A stretch of 56,478 bases of DNA from Bordetella parapertussis (lineage in GTDB: Bacteria; Pseudomonadota; Gammaproteobacteria; Burkholderiales; Burkholderiaceae_C): positions 1 to 56,478 of the forward strand of contig CAMBSK010000017.1 of NCBI GenBank assembly GCA_945870575.1. Direction: 5' to 3'. This document shows positions 29,750 to 41,434 of the stretch, piece after piece. How positions within the stretch are numbered: the stretch's first letter is position 1; each line of letters begins with the position of its first letter. The notes under the pieces were generated by a model. That model was not told the DNA's origin and did no database searches. It saw only the letters and a list, made by a program, of their open reading frames with translations. A program made the translations under genes and the position numbers.

Positions 29750-30388
29750 CTACTTCACTTCGATGACAAATTCAGAGCGCGGACGGCGCACCTTGACAAG
29801 GTTTTCCAGCCAGTCCTCACCGCTTAAGCGGTAGCCCAGAGGCATGATAGCCACACTGCGCAAACCCCTGGCAGGTAAATTCAAAATCTCATCAACCGCC
29901 TCGGGTTCAAAACCTTCCATGGGCGTGCTGTCCACTTGTTCGGCTGCAGCGGCAATCAGGCTAAAGCCCAATCCAATATAGGCTTGACGCGCAGCATGTT
30001 CAAAGTTCACTTGATGGTCGCGTAACGGGTAGTTATTCAGCAGCATGTGGCGGTAGTTCTCCCAGCCTTCATTGGTACCCCCGCGCATGTTCACGTTCAG
30101 ATCAAACATATGGTTGATGCGCTCTGGTGAATACGTGTCCCAGGCAGCAAACACCAACAGGTGTGATCCGTCTGTGATTTGAGCTTGATCATGGGACACC
30201 GCGCGGATACGTGCACGCACTTCGTGGTTACTGACCGAAATGATTTCATAGGGCTGCAGGCCGCTGGAGCTGGGTGCAAGTCTTGCGGCCTCAATGATGC
30301 GTTCAACTTTGTCTTGCGGAACCAATTTGGCGGGATCCATTTTTTTGGCAGCATAACGCCACTGCAATTGTTCAAGTAGTTGTGACAT
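29750..30388 (-). CDS. NAD(P)H-dependent nitroreductase-family flavoprotein
   Basis: A 212-residue FMN enzyme of the NfsB-like nitroreductase family, expected to reduce quinones, nitro groups or flavins with NAD(P)H. The N-terminal FMN-binding segment is QWRYAAKKMD, followed by EAARLAPSSSGLQPYEII. The central AARQAYIGLGFSLIAAAAE helix and the GLRSVAIMPLGYR end match the family. The natural substrate cannot be inferred. It lies 13 bases after glnS on the same strand and may be co-transcribed with it. Confidence 0.88.
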   Translation of the reverse strand: MSQLLEQLQWRYAAKKMDPAKLVPQDKVERIIEAARLAPSSSGLQPYEIISVSNHEVRARIRAVSHDQAQITDGSHLLVFAAWDTYSPERINHMFDLNVNMRGGTNEGWENYRHMLLNNYPLRDHQVNFEHAARQAYIGLGFSLIAAAAEQVDSTPMEGFEPEAVDEILNLPARGLRSVAIMPLGYRLSGEDWLENLVKVRRPRSEFVIEVK

Positions 30389-30401
30389 CTTTTTACCTTG
30401 G

Positions 30402-32237
<1,836 letters not shown>

Positions 32238-32273
32238 ACCCAGATTTTAGGCTGCTAATTTCAAGCAAATGTT

Positions 32274-32687
32274 TTAAATCCACCCCAGCCATTCTTGCCA
32301 AATCAAGTTGCCCAGATAGCGAGAGGGCAGTAGCGTAAAACCACCCGCAATCACACAAGCGCTGACATAAAGAATTTGCATGGTGATGCGGTGCGTGACA
32401 AAGTCTTTTCTGGCAATGGCGCGAAATGCCACCCATAAGCTTGTCAGCGTGACGGGTACCAGCAAGTGGATCCATGTAAAACCATGCAGATTCGGCAATT
32501 TAAAGTCACGTATGAAAAGAGAGGTGAACGCAGCCAGCAACATGAAAGTGACGTAGGCATAGCCGGCGGCGCGGTGCAGCCACGGGCGTTGCATTGAACC
32601 CATGCGCGCCCATAGCGCAAAGGGGCCAAGAATGACAGCGCCAATGGCAGAAGTCATGTGAACGGCGATCAGGGGAGTGAGTTGCAT
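32274..32687 (-). CDS. DUF2306-type small membrane protein
   Basis: A 137-residue protein with four predicted membrane helices (about residues 5-25, 42-60, 70-90 and 103-122). Histidines in the first helix (IAVHMTSAIGAVILGP), in HRAAGYAYVTFM and in VTHRITMQILYVSACV suggest possible cofactor or metal contacts. It resembles proteins grouped as DUF2306. It lies 36 bases upstream of glnS on the same strand. The role is unknown. Confidence 0.7.
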   Translation of the reverse strand: MQLTPLIAVHMTSAIGAVILGPFALWARMGSMQRPWLHRAAGYAYVTFMLLAAFTSLFIRDFKLPNLHGFTWIHLLVPVTLTSLWVAFRAIARKDFVTHRITMQILYVSACVIAGGFTLLPSRYLGNLIWQEWLGWI

Positions 32688-32834
32688 AACAGTCAGGAAT
32701 CAAGCAAGGCTTTGCCAAATGTACGGTAGAAGATTGAATGTAAGGCGCATGGTCAAATTCTTACGAATGTCCAGTTTGCTGTTTTCCGTTCAGCGTCACT
32801 TAGAATAAATCTCAATTAATCAAAAGGATACACA

Positions 32835-33686
32835 GTGGATTTCATGTTGCTTTTGAAAGCCGCCGTGATGGGCATTGTCGAAGGTTTGACCGAGTTCTTA
32901 CCCATCTCCTCGACTGGACATTTGATACTGGCTGGGGCATTGCTCGGCTTTGACGACGAGAAGGCCAAGGTGTTTGATATTGCCATTCAGACCGGTGCCA
33001 TATTTGCCGTGGTACTGGTGTTCTGGGACAAAATCCGCAGTACAGTGATGGCCTTACCGTCACAAAGAATGGCCAGGCGCTTTGCCATCAATGTGTTGAT
33101 CGGATTTTTACCCGCTGTGGTGCTGGGTTTGTTGTTCGGTAAAGCCATCAAGGCGCATTTGTTCACGCCCACTGTGGTTGCCACTACTTTTATTCTGGGC
33201 GGTTTGGTGATTTTGTGGGTCGAACGCTGGGGCAGAGCCCCTTTGCACGACGGCCATCCGGACGACCACGTGCGCATTGTGAATGTGGAGTCCATGTCGC
33301 CGCTGGATGCACTCAAAGTCGGTCTCGTGCAATGTATGGCTATGGTGCCCGGCACCAGCCGCAGTGGTGCCACCATCATCGGCGGCATGATGCTGGGGCT
33401 TTCACGCAAAGCCGCCACCGAGTTTTCTTTTTACTTGGCGATTCCCACGCTGATGGGCGCGGGTGTCTACAGTTTGTACAAAGAACGCGCCTTGCTCAGT
33501 GTGAACGATGTGCCCATGTTCGCCGTCGGCCTGGTGTTTTCTTTTATCAGCGCGCTGGTCTGTGTGCGCTGGTTGTTGCGCTATATCTCTACGCACAATT
33601 TTGTGCCGTTTGCCTGGTACCGAATTGCTTTCGGCGCAGTGGTGTTGCTCACTTCTTACCAGGGTTGGATCGTCTGGCAACCTTGA
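32835..33686 (+). CDS. uppP: Undecaprenyl-diphosphatase
   Basis: A membrane enzyme that dephosphorylates undecaprenyl diphosphate and so recycles the lipid carrier for peptidoglycan and other wall polymers; it is linked with bacitracin resistance. The 283 residues hold the catalytic motifs [17 protein letters not shown] near the start and [20 protein letters not shown] near residue 175, with about eight membrane helices. The start is a GTG at 32835, preceded by AAAGGA. It converges on the next gene with a 6-base gap. Confidence 0.96.
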   Translation: MDFMLLLKAAVMGIVEGLTEFLPISSTGHLILAGALLGFDDEKAKVFDIAIQTGAIFAVVLVFWDKIRSTVMALPSQRMARRFAINVLIGFLPAVVLGLLFGKAIKAHLFTPTVVATTFILGGLVILWVERWGRAPLHDGHPDDHVRIVNVESMSPLDALKVGLVQCMAMVPGTSRSGATIIGGMMLGLSRKAATEFSFYLAIPTLMGAGVYSLYKERALLSVNDVPMFAVGLVFSFISALVCVRWLLRYISTHNFVPFAWYRIAFGAVVLLTSYQGWIVWQP

Positions 33687-33692
33687 CACGCA

Positions 33693-34553
33693 TTATTTTG
33701 ATGACTTGATACTGAGCATATTCAAAATAGACGCTTCAATAGCGGCTGCAGTCACCATCGGTTTTTCCATAGGAACCAAGTGCGTTCCGTCTATGGTGCA
33801 GATGCGTCCTTTGGTGACTTTTTGGGAGAAGTCAAAACCGGCTAGGCGCATTTCATTTGAATGACGCGCAGCAACCAGACTGACCGGGCAAGCCAGCGGG
33901 TACTTTTTCAACAAGCGCTCCAAGTTGTGCGGTACGCTGTTATAAATCTGTGTTTCTATATTTCGGTCAAAGCTCAAAACCCGTTGTACACCTTCATCGG
34001 TTTTTTCTTCGTGCGTACCGTGCAGCACATAGTCGTTCAATACCTGTGGATCCCAGCGTGCAAATACTTTTTTAGACAAGAAATGGGCGTGTACCTCTTC
34101 TGCTGAATGCCAGGTATTGCGTCTTTTGCGGCTGATGGCTCCCGGTGAAATTTTGCTGGTCAAAGACAGTGTTTTAGACAGATGCAATGCCTTGGCCCGC
34201 AGACCGCCAAGCGCTGGCGCGTCGACCATGACCACGGCATGTGCGAGTCGCGGATATTGCGCGGCCAGCATCAGGCTGAGCATGCCGCCCAGTGAATGAC
34301 CGACCAGCACCACCGGCCCACTGTGCGCAGCTATCAAAGGTTTGGCGAACGCATGTATTTCTTCCACCAAATGCGGCCAGTTACTGGTGACCGGGTAAGC
34401 CGGGTTGTGGCCGATTTTTTCCAGCGCCTGCACTTGCATGCCGCGTCTGCGCAAATCATTCAACATCATGTTGTAGGTGCCGGCCGGAAAACTGTTGCCG
34501 TGAAAGAAAAGCACCAGTGGTTGACCGGCAGGTACATCAGGATAAGAAGTCAT
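33693..34553 (-). CDS. Alpha/beta hydrolase
   Basis: A 286-residue alpha/beta-hydrolase-fold protein. The oxyanion-hole motif is LFFHGNSFPAG, the nucleophile elbow GHSLGGMLSLML holds the Ser, and the likely catalytic His is in IDGTHLVPMEKP near the C-terminus. The start is placed at 34553 (MTSYPDV). An in-frame codon upstream would place the start inside the mutS coding end. It follows mutS on the same strand. The substrate is unknown; esterase or lipase-like activity is the cautious reading. Confidence 0.82.
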   Translation of the reverse strand: MTSYPDVPAGQPLVLFFHGNSFPAGTYNMMLNDLRRRGMQVQALEKIGHNPAYPVTSNWPHLVEEIHAFAKPLIAAHSGPVVLVGHSLGGMLSLMLAAQYPRLAHAVVMVDAPALGGLRAKALHLSKTLSLTSKISPGAISRKRRNTWHSAEEVHAHFLSKKVFARWDPQVLNDYVLHGTHEEKTDEGVQRVLSFDRNIETQIYNSVPHNLERLLKKYPLACPVSLVAARHSNEMRLAGFDFSQKVTKGRICTIDGTHLVPMEKPMVTAAAIEASILNMLSIKSSK

Positions 34554-34566
34554 CAGGGCGCAGTTA

Positions 34567-37158
34567 TCAGAGCAATTTTTTAAGCGCGTACAAAGCATCC
34601 AGCGCTTCGCGTGGGCTGAGTGTGTCGGGGTCTATCTGAGAAAGTTTGGCTTGTAAAGGCGAGGGGCCGGTGTCTATGGCTTCAGGCGGTTCGGCAAACA
34701 AATCGACTTGCGCGCGCATGTTTTGCGCATCTGTTTCTAAAGCGGCAAGCGCGTGTTTGGCATGGTTCAACACGCTGGTGGGCATGCCCGCCAAACGCGC
34801 CACTTGTATGCCGTAACTGCGGCTTGCCGGACCTGGTTGTATTTCGTGCAAAAACACAATGTCGTTGCCGCTCTCAGCGGCGCTGACATGCACATTCACC
34901 GCAGAGCGGTGCGTAGCCGCAAATTCGGTCAATTCAAAATAATGCGTGGCAAACAAACTGAAGGACTGCGATTTGTCGTGCAAGTAAGTGGCAATGCCGC
35001 TGGCCAGTGCGAGTCCATCGAAGGTGGACGTGCCGCGCCCGATCTCGTCCATCAACACCAAACTGTTCGGCGTGGCGGCATGCAAAATTTGCGCGCCCTC
35101 GGTCATCTCCAGCATGAATGTGGATTGTGCATTCGCCAAATCGTCAGCCGCGCCTATGCGGGTGTGAATCGCATCAATCGGTCCGATACGACACGCCTCA
35201 GCGGGTACGTGGCTGCCAATGCTGGCCAGCAACACGATCAACGCCACTTGCCGCATGTAAGTGGATTTACCGCCCATGTTGGGGCCTGTGATGATTTGCA
35301 TACGCTGTGTCGGTCCGAGCTGTGTGTCGTTGGCGATGAAGCTGCCACCGGTCTCTGCCAAGCGCGCTTCGACGACCGGATGCCTGCCGCGCATGATGCT
35401 TATGCCCGGCGTGTTCACAAGCTCTGGCGCGCACCAGTGGAGTGTCAACGACCGTTCACTCAAACAAGCCAGCACATCCAAAGAGGCTAGCGCCCAAGCC
35501 ACTTGCGATAGCGAGGGTACAAACTGTTGCAAGTCATCTAGCAGTTGTTCGAACAGAAATTTTTCACGCGACAGCGCGCGCTCCTGCGCCGACAAGGCCT
35601 TGTCTTCAAAGGCTTTCAGCTCAGGCGTGATGAAGCGCTCGGCGTTTTTTAAAGTTTGTCTTCTGCGGTAATCGTCAGGCACGCGTTCCAACTGTCCTTG
35701 ACTGACTTCGATGTAAAAACCGTGCACCCGGTTGAACTGCACTTTCAAGTTGTGAATGCCGGTGCGCTCACGCTCTCGCACTTCGAGTTCCAGCAAAAAA
35801 CTATCGCCGTGGTTTTGTATATTGCGCAACTCATCGAGTTCGGCATCAAAACCATGGTTGATGACACCGCCATCGCGCACCAGCGCTGCCGGTTCGGACA
35901 ACAAAGCAGCTTGCAACAAGGCAGCGCATTCAGGCGGCGACACCAACGATTTGCAAAGTGTTTTCAACCAAGGCGTATCTGCTGATTCAGACAACATCGC
36001 AGGTAACTGTGCTGCGCGTTGCAGCGCCAAGCCCAGCGCCACCAACTCGCGCGGCCGCACTTGGCGCAAAGCAATGCGCGCGCTGATGCGTTGCACATCG
36101 CCTAGGCCTTTCAGCGCAGTACGCAAATCTCGCCACACACCGGCACCGTGTTCGCCTTGCAGGGCTGCGATGGCGTCGAGTCGTTGTTGTGCCAATGCGC
36201 GCTCGCGCGGCGGTTCTAACAGCCAGCGTTTTAATGTGCGGCTGCCCATGCCGGTCATGCAGGTGTCCATCAGCGAAAACAAAGTCGGGCTGTCTTCGCC
36301 TCTAAGCGTTTGCGTCAACTCCAGATTGCGCCGCGTGGTGGCGGGTAAATCTATGCGCTCTTCATTGCGCTCGACCCGCAGTTTTTGCACATGCGTGAGG
36401 CTGCGGCCTTGTGTGTGTTCCGCATAGGCCAGCAAGGCGGAGCCGGCCGCGTGCGCTTGCACCAGGTCTTGCGCTTGCCATGCTTCCAAGGAGGCGACGT
36501 GTAACTGCTCGAGCAATTTGCGCTGACCCAAGCTGCTGTCAAACGCCCACGAAGGTCGCTCGGATTTCACATTCACGCCGGATAGCAAGGGCAGCAAATG
36601 CGCGGGCAGTTCGCTGCTGAAAATCACTTCGCTGGGTGAAATGCGCGCAATCCACGCAGGCAACTGATCGGCCGAACATTCGGCCAAACGCAATTCGCCC
36701 TCGGTCACGCTCAACCACGCCAGTCCGCAACCAGCGGTTTTGCCAGCGCGTTCTCCGGCATGCACCGCCAACACATAGGCCTCGGTTTTGTTGTTTAACA
36801 ATTCCGCATCGGTCAACGTGCCGGGTGTCACCACGCGAACCACTTTGCGCTCGACCGGTCCTTTGCCACCGACTTCACCTACTTGTTCGCAAATCGCCAC
36901 CGACTCGCCCAGCTTGATCAACTTGGACAAGTAGTTGTCCACCGAATGAAACGGCACCCCCGCCATCACCACCGGTTTGCCTGCAGACTGGCCGCGTTGT
37001 GTCAAAGTGATGTCGAGCAGGCGTACTGCTTTTTCAGCGTCTTCAAAAAACAGCTCGTAAAAGTCGCCCATGCGGTAGAACAGCAGCGTGTTGGGAAAGT
37101 CTGCTTTCAGACCCAGGTACTGGGTCATCATGGGGGTGTGCGGTGGTGTGTCTGCCAT
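34567..37158 (-). CDS. mutS: DNA mismatch repair protein MutS
   Basis: Recognises mispairs and small loops and recruits MutL, in an ATP-dependent way. Of the 863 residues, the mismatch-binding N-terminus has the Phe-x-Glu motif in [17 protein letters not shown]. The core and clamp domains follow. The ATPase has Walker [14 protein letters not shown], Walker [14 protein letters not shown], and the downstream [10 protein letters not shown]. The start is taken at ATG 37158 (MADTPP); a GTG two codons upstream is possible. It is followed by an unrelated hydrolase. Confidence 0.97.
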   Translation of the reverse strand: MADTPPHTPMMTQYLGLKADFPNTLLFYRMGDFYELFFEDAEKAVRLLDITLTQRGQSAGKPVVMAGVPFHSVDNYLSKLIKLGESVAICEQVGEVGGKGPVERKVVRVVTPGTLTDAELLNNKTEAYVLAVHAGERAGKTAGCGLAWLSVTEGELRLAECSADQLPAWIARISPSEVIFSSELPAHLLPLLSGVNVKSERPSWAFDSSLGQRKLLEQLHVASLEAWQAQDLVQAHAAGSALLAYAEHTQGRSLTHVQKLRVERNEERIDLPATTRRNLELTQTLRGEDSPTLFSLMDTCMTGMGSRTLKRWLLEPPRERALAQQRLDAIAALQGEHGAGVWRDLRTALKGLGDVQRISARIALRQVRPRELVALGLALQRAAQLPAMLSESADTPWLKTLCKSLVSPPECAALLQAALLSEPAALVRDGGVINHGFDAELDELRNIQNHGDSFLLELEVRERERTGIHNLKVQFNRVHGFYIEVSQGQLERVPDDYRRRQTLKNAERFITPELKAFEDKALSAQERALSREKFLFEQLLDDLQQFVPSLSQVAWALASLDVLACLSERSLTLHWCAPELVNTPGISIMRGRHPVVEARLAETGGSFIANDTQLGPTQRMQIITGPNMGGKSTYMRQVALIVLLASIGSHVPAEACRIGPIDAIHTRIGAADDLANAQSTFMLEMTEGAQILHAATPNSLVLMDEIGRGTSTFDGLALASGIATYLHDKSQSFSLFATHYFELTEFAATHRSAVNVHVSAAESGNDIVFLHEIQPGPASRSYGIQVARLAGMPTSVLNHAKHALAALETDAQNMRAQVDLFAEPPEAIDTGPSPLQAKLSQIDPDTLSPREALDALYALKKLL

Positions 37159-37181
37159 GGTCACGCAGCGCTGATCATGGA

Positions 37182-38075
37182 TTAATTGGCGTTGTCAATG
37201 TCTTGGCGCAATTCAGTTATTGCCTGCGCCGCCAGCGCCTTGTCGGCCACGCCGGAAAATTTGGAATACGGTTGCAGCAAGCTCACCATTTGGCCGTAGA
37301 TCTTGGGGTTGGCGGCTAGACATTCGCGCTGGTGCAAATAATCGGCTTCGCCTGTGAAATTACCCACCAGACCGCCAGCTTCGGTAATCAACAACGCGCC
37401 TGCAGCCATGTCCCAAGGCTGCAAACCTGTTTCAAAAAAACCATCGCTGAAACCAGCGGCGACATAAGCCAGATCCAATGCTGCAGCACCCGGTCTGCGC
37501 ACACCGGCGGTGCGTTTCATCACTTCGCCCATCATACTTAGGTAAGCGGTGAAATCGTCGCCTTCACGGAAAGGAAAACCGGTGGTGATCAGGCATTCGT
37601 TCATGCGAATGCGCTTGCTCACGCGCAAGCGTCGGTCGTTGAGAAAGGCGCCGCGTCCGCGTGTGGAGGTGAACAAATCGTTGCGTGTCGGGTCATAGAC
37701 TACGGCTTGATCTAAACGTCCACGGCTTTGCAGCGCAATGCTGACGCAGTAAAAAGGAAAACCGTGAATGAAGTTGGTAGTGCCGTCCAACGGGTCAATG
37801 ATCCACACGTGTTCTGCATTCGGGTTGCCATGCGTCGTGCCTGATTCTTCGGCCAGGATGCCGTGGTCAGGGTAGGCATTGAGCAAAGTCTCGATGATGA
37901 TTTTTTCGCTGGCCTGATCGACTTCGGTGACAAAGTCGTTTTCCATTTTTTTCGATACGCGCACCGATTCCACATCCAGGGCAGCGCGGTTGATGATGGC
38001 TCCTGCCGAGCGCGCCGCCTTGATGGCGATATTGAGCATGGGGTGGATGGAGGATGAGGAAGCGGTGGTGGTCAT
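37182..38075 (-). CDS. suhB: Inositol-1-monophosphatase family protein, SuhB type
   Basis: A magnesium-dependent phosphatase family member. In E. coli SuhB also works with the Nus factors in rRNA transcription. Motifs are [27 protein letters not shown] (metal ligands) and [18 protein letters not shown]. The start at 38075 gives 297 residues, and an internal ATG at 38039 (MLNIAIKAA) gives the more usual length, so the exact start is open. It is followed by mutS and diverges from trmJ. Its leader holds a terminator-like hairpin, listed separately. Confidence 0.92.
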   Translation of the reverse strand: MTTTASSSSIHPMLNIAIKAARSAGAIINRAALDVESVRVSKKMENDFVTEVDQASEKIIIETLLNAYPDHGILAEESGTTHGNPNAEHVWIIDPLDGTTNFIHGFPFYCVSIALQSRGRLDQAVVYDPTRNDLFTSTRGRGAFLNDRRLRVSKRIRMNECLITTGFPFREGDDFTAYLSMMGEVMKRTAGVRRPGAAALDLAYVAAGFSDGFFETGLQPWDMAAGALLITEAGGLVGNFTGEADYLHQRECLAANPKIYGQMVSLLQPYSKFSGVADKALAAQAITELRQDIDNAN

Positions 38076-38127
38076 GTGGGGGAGATAGCCAAGCCTGTGT
38101 TGAACGCGTACAAGCAGCGTCTGGAGC

Positions 38128-38154
38128 AAAAAAACACGCCCGGTAACGCGGGCG
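38128..38154 (-). terminator. Terminator-like hairpin in the suhB leader (possible attenuator)
   Basis: On the minus strand a perfect 6-bp GC stem, CGCCCG/CGGGCG (arms 38149-38154 and 38137-38142), with a 6-base loop is followed two bases later by seven T. It lies about 60 bases upstream of the suhB ATG, and no minus-strand gene ends before it. A TAAAAT box at 38170-38175 could place a start point just upstream. Premature termination control is the inference. It could also be a bystander hairpin. Confidence 0.5.
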
Positions 38155-38180
38155 GCGACAATAGACCTCATTTTAGTCCC

Positions 38181-38912
38181 ATGCACACACGCTTCATCCT
38201 GATCGAAACCAGCCACGCCGGTAATGTCGGTGCGACCGCACGCGCCATGCGTGTCATGGGCTTTGATGATCTGGTGCTGGTGCGACCGCGTTGGGCCAAT
38301 GTGTTGCGCCGCGAGGAAACCATTCAACGCGCCAGCGGGGCACTGAACGTGCTGGAAAACGCCCGTATTGTCGACACGCTGGACGAGGCGCTGGACGGCA
38401 TGACGCACCTGTGCGCCACGGCGATGACGCCGCGAGATTTCGGCCCGCCGACGCGCACGCCCAGAGAGCATTTCACGCAACTGACGCCGCCCGCACAAAC
38501 GGCAGGCGGCATGGCGTTTTTGTTCGGCTCAGAGCGTTTTGGCATGACCAACGAAGACGTCTACCGTTGCAACGTTGCGCTGAGCATTCCGACCGACCCA
38601 AGTTTTGGTTCCCTCAACATCGCCGGTGCGGTGCAAGTCATCGCCTATGAATGGCGTTTGGCGTTAGGCGGGTTTGCGGTGCAAGACGCGGTGTCGCCGT
38701 CTGTGCAAGCCGATGCCGCGCAAATCGCAGGCTTGCTGTCGCATTGGCAACAATCGCTGACGGACATCGGCTTTCTCGACCCGAAAGCCCCGAAAAAGCT
38801 GATGCCGCGCTTGAACCAGTTGTTTAACCGCGCCTCGTTGACCGAAGAAGAAGTCCACATTCTGCGCGGCATTGCCAAGGCCATGACGCATTCATCACAA
38901 CGAAAAAGTTAG
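38181..38912 (+). CDS. trmJ: tRNA (cytidine/uridine-2'-O-)-methyltransferase TrmJ-type
   Basis: A SPOUT methyltransferase expected to 2'-O-methylate tRNA position 32. The 243 residues begin with [23 protein letters not shown], and the trefoil-knot SAM site is in [19 protein letters not shown] and [22 protein letters not shown]. The start is at 38181; in-frame codons upstream would run into the suhB leader and lack family similarity. The C-terminal helical extension with [15 protein letters not shown] is typical. It is followed by cysE after 9 bases. Confidence 0.92.
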   Translation: MHTRFILIETSHAGNVGATARAMRVMGFDDLVLVRPRWANVLRREETIQRASGALNVLENARIVDTLDEALDGMTHLCATAMTPRDFGPPTRTPREHFTQLTPPAQTAGGMAFLFGSERFGMTNEDVYRCNVALSIPTDPSFGSLNIAGAVQVIAYEWRLALGGFAVQDAVSPSVQADAAQIAGLLSHWQQSLTDIGFLDPKAPKKLMPRLNQLFNRASLTEEEVHILRGIAKAMTHSSQRKS

Positions 38913-38921
38913 ACTCTTTGC

Positions 38922-39695
38922 ATGTTTTCAAGAATCCGCTCAGACATTCAAACCATTCTCGACCGTGACCCTGCCGCGCGCAGTGGGTTCGAGGTGTTGA
39001 CCTGCTACCCCGGTTTGCATGCCGTGGTGCTGCACCGGCTCGCGCATGCCTGCTGGGGCATGGGCTTGAAATGGCTGGGACGGTTCATTTCGCACATAGC
39101 GCGTTTCATGACCGGCATTGAAATCCATCCGGCGGCAGTTTTAGGCTCGGGCGTGTTCTTTGACCATGCCATGGGCGTGGTGGTCGGTGAAACCGCCGAG
39201 ATCGGCGACGGCTGCACGATTTACCAAGGCGTGACCTTGGGCGGCACCTCGCTTTACAAAGGCGCTAAGCGTCATCCGACTTTAGGTCGCAATGTGGTGA
39301 TCGGCGCTGGTGCCAAAGTGCTTGGCGGATTCATGGTCGGCGACGGTGCCAAGGTCGGTAGCAATGCGGTGGTCACCAAGCCCGTGCCTGCGGGTGCGAC
39401 GGCAGTGGGCAATCCGGCGCGCATCATCGAAGCCAAAACCGATGCGGTGCGCGAAGAAGTCGCCTCCAAAATGGGTTTTTCCGCCTATGGCGTGACGCAA
39501 AACGACGACCCGCTCAGCCAGGCCATTCGCGGCCTGATCGACTACACAGCCGAACAAGACAAGCAAATCGCCATGCTGTGGCAGGCTTTGGAAAAATTGT
39601 CGCAAGGCTCGTTGAACGCTTCTGATTGCGTACCGTTGGATGCGGCTAAAAATACACACGCCGATATCGAAAAGCTGAACAAGCTGATTGATTAA
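38922..39695 (+). CDS. cysE: Serine O-acetyltransferase
   Basis: Makes O-acetylserine from serine and acetyl-CoA, the first step of cysteine synthesis. The 257 residues have an N-terminal helical part and then a left-handed beta helix of hexapeptide repeats at about residues 65-165. The active-site His is in [19 protein letters not shown] and a second in [16 protein letters not shown]. It is close to the short, SrpH/EpsC-like kind. The C-terminal 80 residues are extra and unrecognised. It follows trmJ by 9 bases, so co-transcription is likely. Confidence 0.93.
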   Translation: MFSRIRSDIQTILDRDPAARSGFEVLTCYPGLHAVVLHRLAHACWGMGLKWLGRFISHIARFMTGIEIHPAAVLGSGVFFDHAMGVVVGETAEIGDGCTIYQGVTLGGTSLYKGAKRHPTLGRNVVIGAGAKVLGGFMVGDGAKVGSNAVVTKPVPAGATAVGNPARIIEAKTDAVREEVASKMGFSAYGVTQNDDPLSQAIRGLIDYTAEQDKQIAMLWQALEKLSQGSLNASDCVPLDAAKNTHADIEKLNKLID

Positions 39696-39738
39696 TCTCC
39701 AACTTAAAGCCAAGTAGTTTCAAACCGATTCTGAGCAT

Positions 39739-40143
39739 ATGGCCGGTTTCATCAAACTACACCCGCACAGCCTGAGTTTTCAGCGTTTGGAGGATGGCAA
39801 TTTCAAAGCCGAGTTGGCCTTCAGTGTGGAGCAATATGGCTTGATGTTGAAGGACTGCCTGATCAAACTAGAACTGTTTGCGCCGAATGCGTTTCACTCT
39901 CACTGGTTGATGGTGTGCGATGACCCGGCGCAACTTAACGTCCCCGGCTTTGCGGTCTTTTTGCGGTCACTGGGAAAGTATGTGTTTGTCACGCTGCACT
40001 ATTCACCCGAGGACGCAGTTATGGACAGTCCGCAGACGGCCAATTTACGCCTGAGCAGCAGCGGATCCAATGCCACTGAATTGTTTTTCGACAAGATGTA
40101 TTTCGATATTGATCAGGTGAAATTTCAACTGATTAAAGACTGA
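39739..40143 (+). CDS. Hypothetical protein (134 residues)
   Basis: I do not recognise this protein. It begins MAGFIKLHPHSLSFQRLEDG and has no membrane segment, signal peptide or cysteine-rich site. The pattern of alternating hydrophobic residues suggests a mostly beta fold. It lies 43 bases after cysE on the same strand and converges on mog with a 3-base gap. Codon use is like the neighbours, so it is probably a genuine chromosomal gene. Confidence 0.7.
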   Translation: MAGFIKLHPHSLSFQRLEDGNFKAELAFSVEQYGLMLKDCLIKLELFAPNAFHSHWLMVCDDPAQLNVPGFAVFLRSLGKYVFVTLHYSPEDAVMDSPQTANLRLSSSGSNATELFFDKMYFDIDQVKFQLIKD

Positions 40144-40146
40144 GGC

Positions 40147-40755
40147 TCAAACCGGCGGCGTATAGGGTCGCACCTCCGTTTTAGGTCTGAAGGCTTTGCA
40201 AAATGCGTCACGTGTTTGCATGTAAGGGCCGCCAATCAAATCTATGCAATAGGGCACGGCGGCAAATATGCCGTCCACCAGACTGGTGCCTTGCGCGCCT
40301 TTCAAGCCGCCCAAGGTTTCGGTGATGGACTTGGGCTGGCCCGGCAAATTGATGATCAAGCTGTTGCCGCGAATCACCGCGACTTGCCTGGACAAAATAG
40401 CAGTCGGCACAAAGCGCAGACTGATCTGGCGCATTTGCTCGCCGAAGCCGGGCATTTCTTTGTCAGCCACAGCCAGTGTGGCTTCGGGTGTGACATCTCG
40501 TATGGCCGGGCCGGTGCCTCCAGTGGTCAGCACGAGTGAGCAGCCTGCATCGACCAGATCAATCAGCGTCTGGCTGATCAATGCTTGTTCATCGGGAATC
40601 AACCGGGCTTCAAACACCAGTGGGTTGTGCAAAGCCTGTTGCAGCCACTCGCGCAATGCGGGCAAGCCCTTGTCTTCGTAGGTGCCGCTGGAAGCACGGT
40701 CACTGATAGAAATAATGCCGATGCGAACCGTGTCTAAAGAGGGATCTGCATTCAC
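40147..40755 (-). CDS. mog: Molybdopterin adenylyltransferase
   Basis: Adenylylates molybdopterin before molybdenum insertion in molybdenum cofactor synthesis. The 202 residues have the MoaB/Mog fold motifs ISDRASSGTYEDKGLPAL near the N-terminus, LTTGGTGPAIRDVTPEA in the centre, and INLPGQPKSITETL. The start is a GTG at 40755 overlapping the darP stop (GTGA), so translation is probably coupled. No other molybdenum cofactor gene is in the window. Confidence 0.92.
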   Translation of the reverse strand: MNADPSLDTVRIGIISISDRASSGTYEDKGLPALREWLQQALHNPLVFEARLIPDEQALISQTLIDLVDAGCSLVLTTGGTGPAIRDVTPEATLAVADKEMPGFGEQMRQISLRFVPTAILSRQVAVIRGNSLIINLPGQPKSITETLGGLKGAQGTSLVDGIFAAVPYCIDLIGGPYMQTRDAFCKAFRPKTEVRPYTPPV

Positions 40756-41393
40756 GGGGTTTCTGCCTTTTGCGCGGACAACTGATCCCGCACGAGTTTG
40801 AAAATATCGCGGTAGGCGCGGCCCTGGCGCGGAAACGCGCCTTGCGAAACTGCGCTTTTGTCCGGCAGTCCATCCTTGCGAGCTTGGCGTACCAAGGCGC
40901 GCAATTGCTGGCTGTCGGTATCCGGGTGCGCGGCCAGCCAGTCGGCCAGAGCCTGATCGTCTTTGAGTAATCTATCGCGCCAGTGTTCACTCATGTGCAA
41001 GGCAAGGGTTTCTTCGGCGCTTCCATTGTGTTGCACATCCAGCGCGTCACGGATGGCCTGCACCTGTGGTTCGTCCAGCTTGCGCATCAGCTTGCCGACA
41101 AATTGCATTTGCCGGCGCAAGCCTTCAAAGTTGGTGATTTTTTTGGCGTCGCGGATGGCTTCAAACAGCAGTTCGGGCACTTGCTGCTTTGCCACCAGTT
41201 GAAGCATGGCGTCCTGGCGCAGTTGCAGCAGGTCTTCACCGAGCTTTTGCAACTCGAAACTTTCGCGTTTAAGGTCGGTGCGGCTGGCGCTGTCGCTGCC
41301 TTTGAGCTCGCGTTTGAGTTCAAGGTCCAGCTCGCTGCCTTCGGCAACAAAATGACCTTTGACGTAATAACCTTTGGTGGGTTTGCGTGACAT
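40752..41393 (-). CDS. darP: Ribosome-associated protein DarP/YjgA (DUF615)
   Basis: A 213-residue highly charged helical protein of the DUF615 family; E. coli YjgA/DarP assists late assembly of the large ribosomal subunit. Conserved parts are MSRKPTKGYYVKG, ESFELQKLGEDLLQL, and RRQMQFVGKLMRKLD near the centre. The start is at 41393 (MSRKP). It diverges from pmbA over only about 40 bases, and its stop overlaps the mog start. Confidence 0.9.
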   Translation of the reverse strand: MSRKPTKGYYVKGHFVAEGSELDLELKRELKGSDSASRTDLKRESFELQKLGEDLLQLRQDAMLQLVAKQQVPELLFEAIRDAKKITNFEGLRRQMQFVGKLMRKLDEPQVQAIRDALDVQHNGSAEETLALHMSEHWRDRLLKDDQALADWLAAHPDTDSQQLRALVRQARKDGLPDKSAVSQGAFPRQGRAYRDIFKLVRDQLSAQKAETP

Positions 41394-41434
41394 GTCGTGG
41401 GGGTAATGGTGTGGCAAGTATCATAGCCGTCGAT

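Noticed and set aside
38076..38180. Upstream in-frame extension of trmJ
   Set aside because: The extra 35 residues read across the hairpin of the suhB leader and do not resemble the family; the ATG at 38181 gives the conserved N-terminus.
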